Shown here piece after piece: positions 8,702 through 18,513 of a DNA stretch of 64,000 nt. Every line of letters begins with the position of its first letter. The first letter of the stretch is position 1. The translations under genes were made by a program, and so were the position numbers. This stretch comes from CAYFLR01 sp964343805. Lineage in GTDB: Bacteria; Bdellovibrionota_B; Oligoflexia; CAYFLR01. The stretch spans positions 1-64,000 of the forward strand of contig CAYFLR010000009.1 in the NCBI GenBank assembly GCA_964343805.1, read 5' to 3'. The notes under the pieces are model-generated. The model searched no databases. It was given only the letters and a program-made list of their open reading frames with translations, and was not told the DNA's origin.

Positions 8702-8762
8702 TAACCTATTAATTAGGTTATGTAACCTAGAAAATAAGTTATATAACCTAATAACTAGGTTA
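8702..8762. promoter_or_regulatory. Three tandem inverted-repeat operators at 21-bp spacing
   Basis: Three 19-bp sites of form TAACCTA-N5-TAGGTTA start at 8702, 8723 and 8744. The outer two have perfect 7-bp arms and the middle one has a single mismatch (TAAGTTA). The period is exactly 21 bp, two helical turns, so bound dimers would sit on one DNA face. The array abuts the start of the wHTH gene, which is the likely repressor. The promoter is presumably inside or just beyond the array. Confidence 0.8.
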
Positions 8763-8862
8763 GTAATCTCCAAACATCTCAAAATCTACTTGATCAAACC
8801 ATTATTTTATCGTACTAGCTAAAATTCATTTTTTAATTTCATAAAATCAGGGGGAGAGGTTA

Positions 8863-9375
8863 ATGAAAATAATATATTTTCTATTCCTATTAGTACCAAG
8901 CATGCTATTAGCATCCAATGACACACCACAAGTCATGGTTGTACAAAACTTTTTAGAACAAAACTTTGAAGTAGAAATCAAAGTAGATGGACAGCAGTTA
9001 AAAGGAATCTTAGTAGCCGAAAAGGTAGATACTATTCCTTATAACACTTCTTATGTAGCCATCACCCAACCTTATATCCGTACAATGAACAATCAAAAGC
9101 TCTATCGGCTTAAAGCAACGGGAACTGACCCCATTCACAATCGAATATGTCGGTTTTTTAGATTGGTGGGCGGCGCAACGGCTTCCAAAACCCCCAGCCT
9201 AGACCTTCCCGTATTGACTAGGGAAAATCCAGCGGACCAGAGCGAAACCATCACTTTAGTTAAAGACACCGTCCCTAATGGAGAGAATGGATCCTACTCC
9301 GTCAGATATATATTCTGTCGGGTGGATTATGATCATTACAATGGAAAAGGGGTCATCTCTTTTTCATTAGACTAA
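8863..9375 (+). CDS. Secreted protein of unknown function
   Basis: The 170-residue protein has a Sec signal peptide (hydrophobic IIYFLFLLVPSMLL, cleavage near LLA-S) and a strong AGGGGGAGAGG ribosome site. The mature part is beta-rich and carries two cysteines (in NRICRFF and IFCRVDY) that could pair. I recognise no family. It lies 37 bases ahead of another secreted protein on the same strand, so the two probably form an operon. Confidence 0.65.
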   Translation: MKIIYFLFLLVPSMLLASNDTPQVMVVQNFLEQNFEVEIKVDGQQLKGILVAEKVDTIPYNTSYVAITQPYIRTMNNQKLYRLKATGTDPIHNRICRFFRLVGGATASKTPSLDLPVLTRENPADQSETITLVKDTVPNGENGSYSVRYIFCRVDYDHYNGKGVISFSLD

Positions 9376-9412
9376 ACTGGATCACTGAATCTTTATTATA
9401 AAGGGGAAACAA

Positions 9413-10198
9413 ATGGTTTTAAAAAAATATACACTAGCTGCGGCTATTTTCACATTTATATACTCATTAAATTTACTGGCAAGTGATCCACTGCTCGAAG
9501 ATTGGATGGTGGATTTAATTCATCAACAAGAATTAAACAGCAGAGTCTCTTTGCCGAACGGTGACACTTATTATAGCCGAGGCAATATGATTTGGTCTGT
9601 GGGGAAAGATAAACAACTGGGAACCGTAGATGACGACCTACTCAGTATCAATGCCGCTCTTCTTCCTAATGGTAATTTACTTGCGTCTAGCACTAGCGTT
9701 AGACAAGGAATGGAAAAGATCCGAGTTAGGAATCTTTGGCGATTAACCACTGATTTAAGGAAACTGAAAGCTGCAAATGTTGAGAGTCGCTATATCAGGC
9801 TGAGCCCTAATAAAAAGAAACTCCTTTTTATCCAAGATTATCATATTAAAGAGCTCAACTTGGATACCCTGCAAGTGACAACTCACGTCACCCAAAACGA
9901 AAAGTTTCTAATCAGAAGTGATTCTGCCCAATATATTTCCGAAAACCTTATTGTGTTTTCAGCTAATAAGGGAAAGAAAAGGAAAAAGTCTTTTGGTATC
10001 TATAGCTACAACCTAGCGACCAAAAAACTGACAAACCACGTCCAATACAAATACCAAGAGAGAAAATACTATAGAGACCTCAGGTTCATTGGGGATGGTT
10101 ATGTTATTTATAGATCCTATGAAACTTATTATGATGAAGATGCAGAAGAATCTTTTTCTAAAAACCAAATGATGCATCATCTTAGAATAGAAGAATAG
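9413..10198 (+). CDS. Secreted beta-propeller-like protein
   Basis: The 261-residue protein has a signal peptide (AAAIFTFIYSLNLLA-S) and an AAGGGG site before ATG. The body has TolB/WD-like strand patterns (YIRLSPNKKKLLFIQ, IKELNLDT, FGIYSYNLATKKL) and a Gly/Asp turn, GKDKQLGTVDDD, of the type that binds calcium in extracellular repeat proteins. It is too short for a full six- or seven-blade propeller. No enzymatic motif is seen. It probably shares an operon with the secreted protein just upstream. Confidence 0.55.
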   Translation: MVLKKYTLAAAIFTFIYSLNLLASDPLLEDWMVDLIHQQELNSRVSLPNGDTYYSRGNMIWSVGKDKQLGTVDDDLLSINAALLPNGNLLASSTSVRQGMEKIRVRNLWRLTTDLRKLKAANVESRYIRLSPNKKKLLFIQDYHIKELNLDTLQVTTHVTQNEKFLIRSDSAQYISENLIVFSANKGKKRKKSFGIYSYNLATKKLTNHVQYKYQERKYYRDLRFIGDGYVIYRSYETYYDEDAEESFSKNQMMHHLRIEE

Positions 10199-10254
10199 CT
10201 CCCCTCTGAAATCCCCCTAACAAGCTAGGTAAATTTCCCAGATTTTAAGTGACC

Positions 10255-10286
10255 CCCTCTTTTATTTTGACTAAAATAGGAGAGGG
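10255..10286 (+). terminator. Hairpin between two secreted-protein genes
   Basis: CCCTCTTTTATTTT pairs with AAAATAGGAGAGGG across a four-base loop. It lies 57 bases after the propeller-like gene and 42 before the next start. There is no downstream T-run, so it may be a terminator on one strand or a 5' hairpin of the next message. Confidence 0.4.
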
Positions 10287-10327
10287 AATACCTAACATGA
10301 TTTTTATTATCCAGCTGGGGAGTTTTT

Positions 10328-13300
10328 ATGAAAACTGCGACCTATTTACTCTTTCTAATACTCTTTGCCATGGCACAACTGACTTATTGCACTCCAGATG
10401 ACGATGAGGAAGATGAAGATGATCAGGCCGAAGAGAGCCGATTAGACTCCAAAGATAAGAAAAATAAAAAAGAAGAGTGCGATGAAGACGAAGATGATGA
10501 GTGTGAAGATGATGATGACAGTGATTCAGATTCCAACCGAAAAGATTTTGAAGAAAATGCCAGCACTTTGAACTTTGGAGAGGACCATATCAGTCTGAAT
10601 GTGGGTGATCCAGAAAGCCTGCTCTCTTTGAGTAATTTGGCTGAAATTGAGCAGGGCGAAGAAGGGGATGCGGGGACATTAAAAATCCCTCAGTTGGTGC
10701 AAACCAAGATGGGTCTTATTAAACTCGCTGGCTCCAAAGCCAAAGGTGGAACCAACTATCTCTCCGTTTCTAAAAACGGACGTGTTTGGCCGGTATTCGA
10801 TACGGATTTTAATATCCATGTGATTCAAAGCGCGGTGGATCCAGCGGGAGAGCATCTCTATCTTGGGCTCGGTGATTCTCGTTTAGTCGCAGTAACCCAG
10901 CATGGGACAGACGATGTAAGTAAATACACCACGGATGGCCAAGATTATAAGAATTCACCCAGCCGCTTTATTTTAACCACCGGATGCGGATTCTGGCGGA
11001 TTCGACTAAAGGATAATCACCTAGAGTGTATCAAGCAAGGATTAAGAGTTGAAGTCAGCTCTCATACCTATGTCTATATGAGAGATGGTTTGGAAAAACC
11101 TATCACCTTCGATCAAAATGGCAATGTTTATCTCTATGGAAAAGAGTTCCAAACCTGTGAACATCCAAAAACAGAACCCCTTAGTTACCCAGATATTGAT
11201 AAGATGCTATCAGGAAAAGGTAAATCTGATCTTGTCTCTCTGCCAGATAACTCTACTCTCTCAGTACAAGGACATCATGAGTGTCCTGACAATAAAAAAT
11301 CCCCTGCCCTTTATCGCTACAATGTGAGCAGCAAAGAAATCGTAGCTCTTACAAATTCAGAACGAGAGAAGGGGGGGGTCATGTACTTTCGAACCACTCC
11401 CACCGGACATCTTCTCGCTTTTGAAGGAACCGGTGAAAGAGTCACCAATAGTTATGGCCAATCTCTTTCTGTAATGAATCTCAATCTTTATAAATCAGGT
11501 ACCACCACTGCCAGCACCCTAGGAGGCGATGTAACTCGTACACTTCGCTATTTGCTGGCAGATACTCATCAAGGTTTTTTCTGGGACAACGATTCCAATA
11601 TTGGTTTTGCCACCGTTAATAATGGGGTGATTAACCAATCCTTNNNNNNNNNNATCAAGCTCCTATTTCGTAGAATCTAATGTGGCTGACTTTGTTTTTA
11701 GGACCTTGGTAGCAGATGACGGGGCTATCTATGCTCTCACCGAAAGAAGCGATGATAACTTCCATCTAAAAAAATTACTTCCCTTTAACAAAGATCCGAT
11801 TATCAAAGTCCCCAAAAATGGAGAGAATTCTCTTGATTGGGTAAATGGTCCTGCCTATTCAGAGGAAAATGGAACAATTATTCCCCCTGTTCAAATTGCA
11901 CGAGGCCATGTTTATCACCTCACCGAAAGCTCTGGCAGCCATGATATCGTCATCACTAAAATCAGTGATAAAAGCCAAAAAAGTTTGCTGGCGAGCAGCG
12001 GAAAATATGAGATTTTTAACTGGCGTCTGAGAGGCACAGAGCTCCATTTTGCCGCAAAAGATCTCGCAAAAAACACCATCGTCAAAGGCACCATTGACGC
12101 CTTGAAGGTGAACAAAGGAGAAGATCAGTCTTCCTACCTGAAACTGCAAGAGATGTTCTCTACTGAGAATGCCGATACAGTGGTCAATGACATCACCGGA
12201 TTGCTCCCGGTTAAACCTGAAGCGGATCCAGGGGGAGAGCCGGTGGTGCAGACTTTCCATTTTGATGAGAATGGATCCTTTGCGGTCTCTTTTGATTTTT
12301 CAAAATATATGGATCAAAAGTCAGTAGAAGAGGGAATTGAAATTAAAGATGCTTCGGGTAACGAACTCCCTCTCCTTTTCATCTGGGTTTATAAAACTCT
12401 CCATGCCATTATAGACAGTGATGGATTAACCAATGACACCACTCCGACCCTTCCCTACAACACCACCTACACGGTATCATTTGGCAGCGGAGTAAAAGAT
12501 GCCTATGGATGGGATTTGGGAGGTACTAAAAGCTGGTCCATAACCACAGGCCAAGATCCGAATTACGTGGCACCCCCACCCGATCCGGATGATGGTTTTT
12601 CTCTTGTTAGCGAAACAGGACGATCGTCTTCAAGTGCCCTTGCCTCTGATGATGATGTGGCCAAATTCTGGGGACCTACATCTTCCAACACTCTGGGCGA
12701 TGCCTACGAGTTGCATACAGGTTTAAGTTACCCTCTTAAGTATATGCCCTACCACCAAGGTGATTGGCTAGGAACTAACTTCGACTTTGATTACTTCAGT
12801 GTAAGTTATTCGGTAAAAAGCCTCAGCACTTCTGGCAGCAAAGATTTTGGCAGTTTGATACTTTGGAACCAGACTAAATACGCCAACGGAAGTGGAAGTT
12901 TTAAAGGAAATAAGGCCATCGAATACCTCTTTAATGCCTCTGATTCGGCCACTCAGGTTCGTTATCAACAAACGGCAGATACTTGGGCCGATACGGCTAA
13001 AACAGCCTCCAGCTCGATTCCCGATTGGTTACAAACCGAAGAGTGGGTCAGGTTTAGAATCGATTTTATAGGCACAACCGTCAAAGTTTTTGTGGCCAAA
13101 GATAATAGCAGTTTTGCTCGCAACCAATATGTAGAAATTACCGAACTGAAAGTAGACAGTGATCTGCGAGATTTATCGAGCACCTCGGATGATCTCTCTT
13201 TTATGTTCCTTTTCAAAAAGCCCTGCCTTATAGACAAACTAGCAGTTTCCAGGCTGAACGGAGCAGGGAATTTATGGGCCGGGGAAGAGGGAGATGAGGG

Positions 13301-13406
13301 AGATAGCTTTCATGACTCAATTGGTGGGAAATTGACCGTTTTCTTTGATGGACCGGCAGCAGCTTCGGGAGATTTAACGGATCCGTTAGCAACGGTTAGT
13401 GAATAA
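10328..13406 (+). CDS. Very large acidic lipoprotein with propeller, Ig-like and lectin-like regions
   Basis: One gene of about 1,025 codons is split by a ten-N gap at 11644-11653. After the gap the frame is shifted, but it stays open back to the gap (reading SSSYFVESNVADF), so the real gap is not ten bases. The signal peptide ends TYC, followed by an extreme Asp/Glu tract (about residues 20-75). An ASTL motif and GTLKI segment are shared with the lipoproteins at 15793-17208 and 30470-32110. The middle reads like beta-propeller blades. An SbsA-type Ig-like domain follows (KYMDQKSVEEGI through YTVSFGSGVKDAYG), then a concanavalin/LamG-like C-terminal sandwich. It is probably a calcium-binding surface protein. 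Confidence 0.7.
11644..11653. other. Assembly gap (10 N)
   Basis: The gap interrupts the large acidic lipoprotein gene. The two sides are in different frames, so the N count is arbitrary. Confidence 0.95.
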
Positions 13407-13576
13407 AAAAACAGACCACACCTTCGGTAAATTTCTGATAAATTACTAAGAAATAATATTGGCCAAATAACTTATTAAAAATCATAAAAAAATAACAAAA
13501 AAAAGCTTAAGTTTAAAAGGTTAATGACCGAGCGATAAATTAACAATAAAAGGTTTGTTAAATTTGGAGGATTTCC

Positions 13577-15667
13577 ATGTCAAAAATGAGACTGAGCTAC
13601 AAACTCACAGCTTCTTTTGCTTCTATTCTATTACTACTGATTATCATCACATTCGTCTATCAATGGTTGGTAAGTTCAACAACCAGCAGCTATAATGAAC
13701 TCATCAAGCATGAGGTCGCCATGGCTAATTATGCCCAAAAAATTGAAGCAAAAATGCTGCAAGCAAGGCGTAATGAGAAAGACTTCTTACTTCGGCTCAA
13801 CTTGAAATACCTTGGTAAGCATGAAAAAACTATGACAGCCCTCAAAGCAGAAGCAGAAGGACTAAGAAAGTTAGCTGTGGAGGCTGAAAATAATCAATTC
13901 GAACAAGATGCAAAATTAATCACACAATATGCCAACAATTATCAAAACTCTTTCAAAGAAATTGTTGAATCCTGGAAGCATAAAGGTCTCACTCATAAAG
14001 ATGGTCTGCAAGGGCATTTTAGAAAAACGGTCAAAACTTTAGAAAAAGAGATGAGTGGTTACAAAAATGCTGGTGATGTTTACTTTACCTATTTAATGCT
14101 CAGAAGATATGAAAAAGATTATGTGAGAACCAATCGAGACAAGTATAAAAAGCGGTTTATAGACTGGGCAGACCGCCTACAAAAGGGAATAACTAAGGGA
14201 AAATTTACTCCAGAAATTACCTCCTCTTTACAAACAGGAGCGAAACAATATCAAAAATGGGGTGCCAAAATTATAAGGGATAATAACTACACTGGTTATT
14301 TTGAAACTAAGAGTTTTAAAGACTCTTATGCAGGTATTAGAAAAGCAGCGCATGACATTGAAGATGTATTAAAAAAGATTTGGATTCCAGGAATCACAGA
14401 AGAACTACTTATGCTCCGTAGGGCTGAGAAAGACTATCTATTACGAAGCGAAGCAAAGTACATTGGCAAAGTAGATAAGTTGATTTCTAAATTAAAAGGC
14501 ATGTATGCAAAAAACGGACTCGATAAGGACCTTGTGGACACAGCCATTCCCATGCTCAATGAGTATTTAAAGTCTTTTAATCAGTTAGTGGCAGAAAATG
14601 GTAAAATAAAGGATCTAACAGCTCAAATGAGAAGTGCAGTTCATCAAATCGAGCCCATTGTGGCTAAGGTGGCATCTACATCCAACAAGAGGGTAAAGGA
14701 CATCTCTTTAGCAACCACCAATAATGCTGACAAGTGGGGTAATACAGTTGTGATTATTGCCATTATCATTATTTTTCTGGCTATTGGGCTCGTTTATATC
14801 CTTGTCCAATCTATTAATAAACCCATTATGTCCTTAGTGGACAAACTAAATGCTGGAGCTCAGCAGTTAAAAGGGGCTTCCCAACAAATATCCAGCTCAA
14901 GTCAGCAACTTGCTGAAGGAGCCAATGAACAAGCCGCAAGCATTGAAGAGACAATGGCTTCATTGTCTGAACTCTCTTCTACTACAGAAAACAATGCTAA
15001 AAATGCCCGAGAAGCAAATACTCTTGCTGACGAATCTGCAGGCGAAGCCCAGAGGGGAAGAGATGCTATGGGGAATATGGAACAAGCCATTAATCAAATT
15101 AAGGCATCGTCTGATGAAACTGAAAGAATTATTAAAACTATTGATGAAATAGCTTTTCAAACCAACTTACTAGCTCTAAATGCTGCAGTAGAAGCCGCAA
15201 GAGCAGGGGATGCAGGAAAGGGTTTTGCTGTTGTAGCTGAAGAGGTTCGAAATTTAGCCCAGCGAAGTGCTCACGCTTCAAAAAATACTTCTGAACTCAT
15301 CCAAGAAGTAAGAGCCAACTCAGAAAACGGAGTGGCAGTGACGAACTCAGTTTCTAAGATCCTCTCCACCATCGTCAGCAAAGTTGACTCCTTAAAAGGG
15401 ATAATCAATGAAGTTTCAGCATCCAGTGATGAGCAAGCCAGAGGTATTTCCGATATCACAGCCGCAGTGGGTCAAATGGATAAAGTGACTCAGTTAAATG
15501 CTTCTAATTCTGAAGAAACCGCCGCATCCAGTGAAGAACTCTCTTCTCAAGCAACCGAACAAGAACGTGAAGTCCAAGTTCTCAATGAGATGATTCGAGG
15601 TGAAGATGCAGCGAATAACATGACGGATGGACCAATTGAATTAAAAGTGCATTCAAGCGAAGATTGA
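13577..15667 (+). CDS. Methyl-accepting chemotaxis protein with HBM-type sensor
   Basis: The 696-residue protein has TM1 at about residues 9-31. A helical periplasmic sensor (about 35-385) repeats an R-R-x-E-K-D-(Y/F) motif three times (ARRNEKDFLLR, LRRYEKDYVR, LRRAEKDYLLR), as in helical bimodular (HBM) sensors. TM2 lies at about 391-413. A short HAMP-like stretch leads to the cytoplasmic signalling domain (about 430-690). The hairpin tip reads IDEIAFQTNLLALNAAVEAA and is followed by RAGDAGKGFAVVAEEVRNLA, the CheW/CheA contact. GGAGG precedes the ATG. No C-terminal CheR pentapeptide is seen. Ligand is unknown; HBM sensors often bind organic acids. Confidence 0.95.
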   Translation: MSKMRLSYKLTASFASILLLLIIITFVYQWLVSSTTSSYNELIKHEVAMANYAQKIEAKMLQARRNEKDFLLRLNLKYLGKHEKTMTALKAEAEGLRKLAVEAENNQFEQDAKLITQYANNYQNSFKEIVESWKHKGLTHKDGLQGHFRKTVKTLEKEMSGYKNAGDVYFTYLMLRRYEKDYVRTNRDKYKKRFIDWADRLQKGITKGKFTPEITSSLQTGAKQYQKWGAKIIRDNNYTGYFETKSFKDSYAGIRKAAHDIEDVLKKIWIPGITEELLMLRRAEKDYLLRSEAKYIGKVDKLISKLKGMYAKNGLDKDLVDTAIPMLNEYLKSFNQLVAENGKIKDLTAQMRSAVHQIEPIVAKVASTSNKRVKDISLATTNNADKWGNTVVIIAIIIIFLAIGLVYILVQSINKPIMSLVDKLNAGAQQLKGASQQISSSSQQLAEGANEQAASIEETMASLSELSSTTENNAKNAREANTLADESAGEAQRGRDAMGNMEQAINQIKASSDETERIIKTIDEIAFQTNLLALNAAVEAARAGDAGKGFAVVAEEVRNLAQRSAHASKNTSELIQEVRANSENGVAVTNSVSKILSTIVSKVDSLKGIINEVSASSDEQARGISDITAAVGQMDKVTQLNASNSEETAASSEELSSQATEQEREVQVLNEMIRGEDAANNMTDGPIELKVHSSED

Positions 15668-15792
15668 AACCGCTGGTTTAAGCTGTCTTACTCTTTGGTA
15701 AAAGTAACATTATCAGGGAAATCATTAGCCGAGTCTTTAGTGCTAGGGCATAACCCCTCTCCGAGATAATCTCCATTTTTTAGTACTTTTGT

Positions 15793-17208
15793 CTAGTGAG
15801 TTAAATCGGTTTTTTCCTGACTGTTTAACTCTAAGTATTCGGCCACATCAAAATCTCCATCCCAGAGCTTCTTCTCATGGCTACAGTGAGAATCCTCCAC
15901 AAAAGCCATGGTTTCATTATTTACACAACTGTCAGTCATATCTTTGTATTTGGTTTCGGAATCAAAAAAAGGCAGCCGAGTTTTTGCATAAAAATAACCC
16001 TCCTGCATATTACCGGTGGCCAGATCTCTTCCCCCTTTACCAACGGCCACCACTAAACTACTGCCACAGCTTTTAAAAATAAACTTGCGGGTGTTGACAT
16101 TGGTGATAAACACAAATCGGCCGTGGGATCCCATCTCATCCCCATAGTGAGAGTGATAAACAGCATTCACCGCTAAAATGCGCTCTTTTTTATTTTCACC
16201 TTTGGACAAATAACTTTGATCTATTCCGGAGGAAAACTTTTTCCCATTGGGATAATTTTTATTTACATAGAGAAAGGCAAATCGCTGCTCTGAGTTCTTA
16301 GGCTGATAGAAAAGAATGATTTCAGGAGATCTTTTCTTGCTTTCATTGGGCAAAAGAATGACCCGATTATAGATTCCCCCCATGGGAACAATCAAATTAT
16401 TGGTATCACCACCTTTTGAAGCCGCCCCTTCATGATCCATCTTACTTTCAAACTTGTAAGAATTCGCTTTTATCTTCACTGCTCCCCCAAACTTTTTAGG
16501 GTTAAGGGGATAGACTTCGGACATCCTCTGTTCTCCACTAAACACTAGGCCCAGCATGGAGGTTGAGGTAAATTGATAGATATCTTCCTTATAGTTACTG
16601 GCCGGCGGAGTGTTGGGCGGACAATAATCAATCTTCTTATCGCCCGTATCACCACGACATTCTAAGCGTAGAAGTCGGTAAAGAGATATATCGTGAAAAG
16701 CATGAGTGTAGGTACTTGGATTCAACGAAACCGTATGACCATCAATGGCAGTGGCCATAGTTTTACAATAGTGGGCACTGTATTCATCACTACTTTCATT
16801 GCACACATCTCCTAACTGATCAATACTATCACCCCCTTTGGAAGTAGGAGATGATGATGAAGGAGGAGCACCATAATTTTTGGTTTTAAAAATATTACAC
16901 TCATGAGCACTATAATTGGGTTCTGCTGTATCGCAAGGATGAGGTTCACCTGAAATTAACTCCACCTTGATAGTTCCTGCAGAACTATTTTCATCCGTAT
17001 CATCCACCTCTTCCACCAGCTCTAAATCCATGGTGGGAATAGATTTCATGGAAGTAGCAGTAATACTGGTTTCAATGGACAAAGTGCTCGCACTCTCTGT
17101 TTCCGAATCAGTATCGTTGTCTTTTTCTTCTTCATCCTTTTTTGCACAAGAAACAACTAATAACTGGCAAACCAAAACTAAGAATAAGTATTTAATATGG
17201 CATTTCAT
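15793..17208 (-). CDS. Lipoprotein of unknown function with ASTL/GTIKV tether domain
   Basis: The 471-residue protein starts at an ATG behind GGGGG (an ATG/GTG five codons upstream lacks a site). The lipobox is LLVVSCAKK and an acidic tether follows. An ASTLSIETS motif and an AGTIKVELISG segment match the N-terminal regions of the lipoproteins at 10328-13406 and 30470-32110. The remaining domain is beta-rich and has about ten cysteines (for example in HPCDT, HECN, HYCKT, DSCVN, DSHCSH), suggesting disulfides. No enzymatic motif is recognised. It is convergent with the chemoreceptor gene, 125 bases away. Confidence 0.65.
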   Translation of the reverse strand: MKCHIKYLFLVLVCQLLVVSCAKKDEEEKDNDTDSETESASTLSIETSITATSMKSIPTMDLELVEEVDDTDENSSAGTIKVELISGEPHPCDTAEPNYSAHECNIFKTKNYGAPPSSSSPTSKGGDSIDQLGDVCNESSDEYSAHYCKTMATAIDGHTVSLNPSTYTHAFHDISLYRLLRLECRGDTGDKKIDYCPPNTPPASNYKEDIYQFTSTSMLGLVFSGEQRMSEVYPLNPKKFGGAVKIKANSYKFESKMDHEGAASKGGDTNNLIVPMGGIYNRVILLPNESKKRSPEIILFYQPKNSEQRFAFLYVNKNYPNGKKFSSGIDQSYLSKGENKKERILAVNAVYHSHYGDEMGSHGRFVFITNVNTRKFIFKSCGSSLVVAVGKGGRDLATGNMQEGYFYAKTRLPFFDSETKYKDMTDSCVNNETMAFVEDSHCSHEKKLWDGDFDVAEYLELNSQEKTDLTH

Positions 17209-17328
17209 ATAACCCCCAACCAATTTGCATTACTCATTTTATTTTACATGGTTTCTATTTCCTTGTCTCTGCCCCTTATAAACTAAAGTTCTATTTCAAT
17301 TTTCCGAATAGATGATGCACAGATATAA

Positions 17329-17500
17329 CTTGGATCCTCAGAACTTTTTGAAAGAAAGGCGGCAATCATTGCACACCAAAGACATTGCAAAAATCCTCGA
17401 ATTACCCCGGTAAAGGCTACGCGCCCCGCTGCGATTTTTGCAATGTCTTTGCAGCACAAGCATAACCCCCTTTCAAATCTAAAAGTTCTGAGGATCCAAG
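17329..17500. repeat. Nested inverted-repeat element upstream of a lipoprotein gene
   Basis: Outer arms of 20 bp (CTTGGATCCTCAGAACTTTT at 17329-17348 and its perfect complement at 17481-17500) enclose inner arms of 19 bp (CAAAGACATTGCAAAAATC at 17377-17395 and complement at 17433-17451). The spacers of 28-29 bases between outer and inner arms are partly complementary. The central loop is more G+C-rich than its flanks. No open frame of note lies inside. It may be a MITE-like mobile relic or a large 5' RNA/DNA hairpin controlling the lipoprotein gene that starts 26 bases later. Confidence 0.85.
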
Positions 17501-17526
17501 ATTTAAAATTTAAAAAGGGGTTCATT

Positions 17527-18513
17527 ATGTCTAAACATCGAAAATTCTTAAAAGCAACGGCACTGATCACAATTTATCTTTTCACCATGCAAACACTTTA
17601 TTATTGTACAGACACCAGCAGTGAAGCCAAGAGTGCGGCCTCCATTAAACATGCCCAAAGTTCTGCTGGCAGGGATAGTTTCAAAACCATTGCCGCCTTT
17701 GCAGATTATTATGAGACTTTCAGTGTAGATAGCACAAGCAGCTTAATTGGCAGCAATGACAATGCGAATCCCGCAGAAGAGATTGTCAAAACCATGACCT
17801 CCACTGAACTTGCTACCGAGATGAAAAACTCTACTGATCTTTCTACCAATATCTTGGGCTATATTAGCCAGCAGGTAACTAAGACTAAAAAGATTGTGGC
17901 CGCAATTCCTGAATCTGTGGATGATGAAACCAAAATGGCCGAGCTAGAAGAGCTACTTGCCGTGGATGCGACAGAGCTATATGATATTGTAGCAGCTCTC
18001 GTGGAACCCACACATCAACCATCTACCGATGATCTTTTTGCTGCCATGATTTTAAATATGCAGACCAATAACTCAATCGCTATTGGAACCTATTTCAATC
18101 CCTTCTTAGATCAAGTGGCGACCATCCATGAAGGTAAGAATAGAGAGGATGTTTATCCATTACTTACTACCGAAAAAGAGAATCTCACCAAAGACCTTAT
18201 TGCAGCGGCACGTGCTGATCTCACAAAGTTTAAAGCAAGTAATGAGGAGCTCGTCACCACTCTTGAAAAACTAGAAGAAGACCTGTCTTCCGGTAGCTTA
18301 ACATTTCATCAGTTTATGAACAAAATTCATATTCTAGCTGGTTCTATGGCTCCCTTTCCAGAAGCTAAAGCTTGCTTTGGACTCTGCGTAGGTGCTTTTG
18401 CTCTCTATACCGTGGCAGCAGTTGCATTTATTGGCCATACCGGAACCAGCACCCAAAAGAAGATCTGCTCACGGAGTGGTCAAGATTGGTCATTTACTGG
18501 TGGTTGTGAATAA
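17527..18513 (+). CDS. Lipoprotein of unknown function
   Basis: The start is the ATG at 17527 behind AAAAAGGGG. An in-frame start at 17443 lies inside the inverted repeat and is unlikely. The 328-residue protein has a long signal peptide ending LYYCTDTSSEAKS, with Tyr before the cysteine. The body is helical and charged (about residues 40-280). Near the C-terminus a Gly/Ala-rich hydrophobic stretch (about 290-312: CFGLCVGAFALYTVAAVAF) could insert in a membrane. Two late cysteines follow (KKICSRSG and the penultimate GGCE). No family is recognised. The gene ends flush against the convergent peptidase gene. Confidence 0.65.
   Translation: MSKHRKFLKATALITIYLFTMQTLYYCTDTSSEAKSAASIKHAQSSAGRDSFKTIAAFADYYETFSVDSTSSLIGSNDNANPAEEIVKTMTSTELATEMKNSTDLSTNILGYISQQVTKTKKIVAAIPESVDDETKMAELEELLAVDATELYDIVAALVEPTHQPSTDDLFAAMILNMQTNNSIAIGTYFNPFLDQVATIHEGKNREDVYPLLTTEKENLTKDLIAAARADLTKFKASNEELVTTLEKLEEDLSSGSLTFHQFMNKIHILAGSMAPFPEAKACFGLCVGAFALYTVAAVAFIGHTGTSTQKKICSRSGQDWSFTGGCE

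Noticed and set aside
13500..13576. FliA (sigma28) promoter before the chemoreceptor gene
   Set aside because: TAAAAGGT and AGCGATAA resemble the two boxes, but their spacing is nine rather than about eleven bases and the match is partial.
17443..17526. N-terminal extension of the lipoprotein from an ATG inside the inverted repeat
   Set aside because: It would bury the signal peptide behind 28 polar residues and has no ribosome site.
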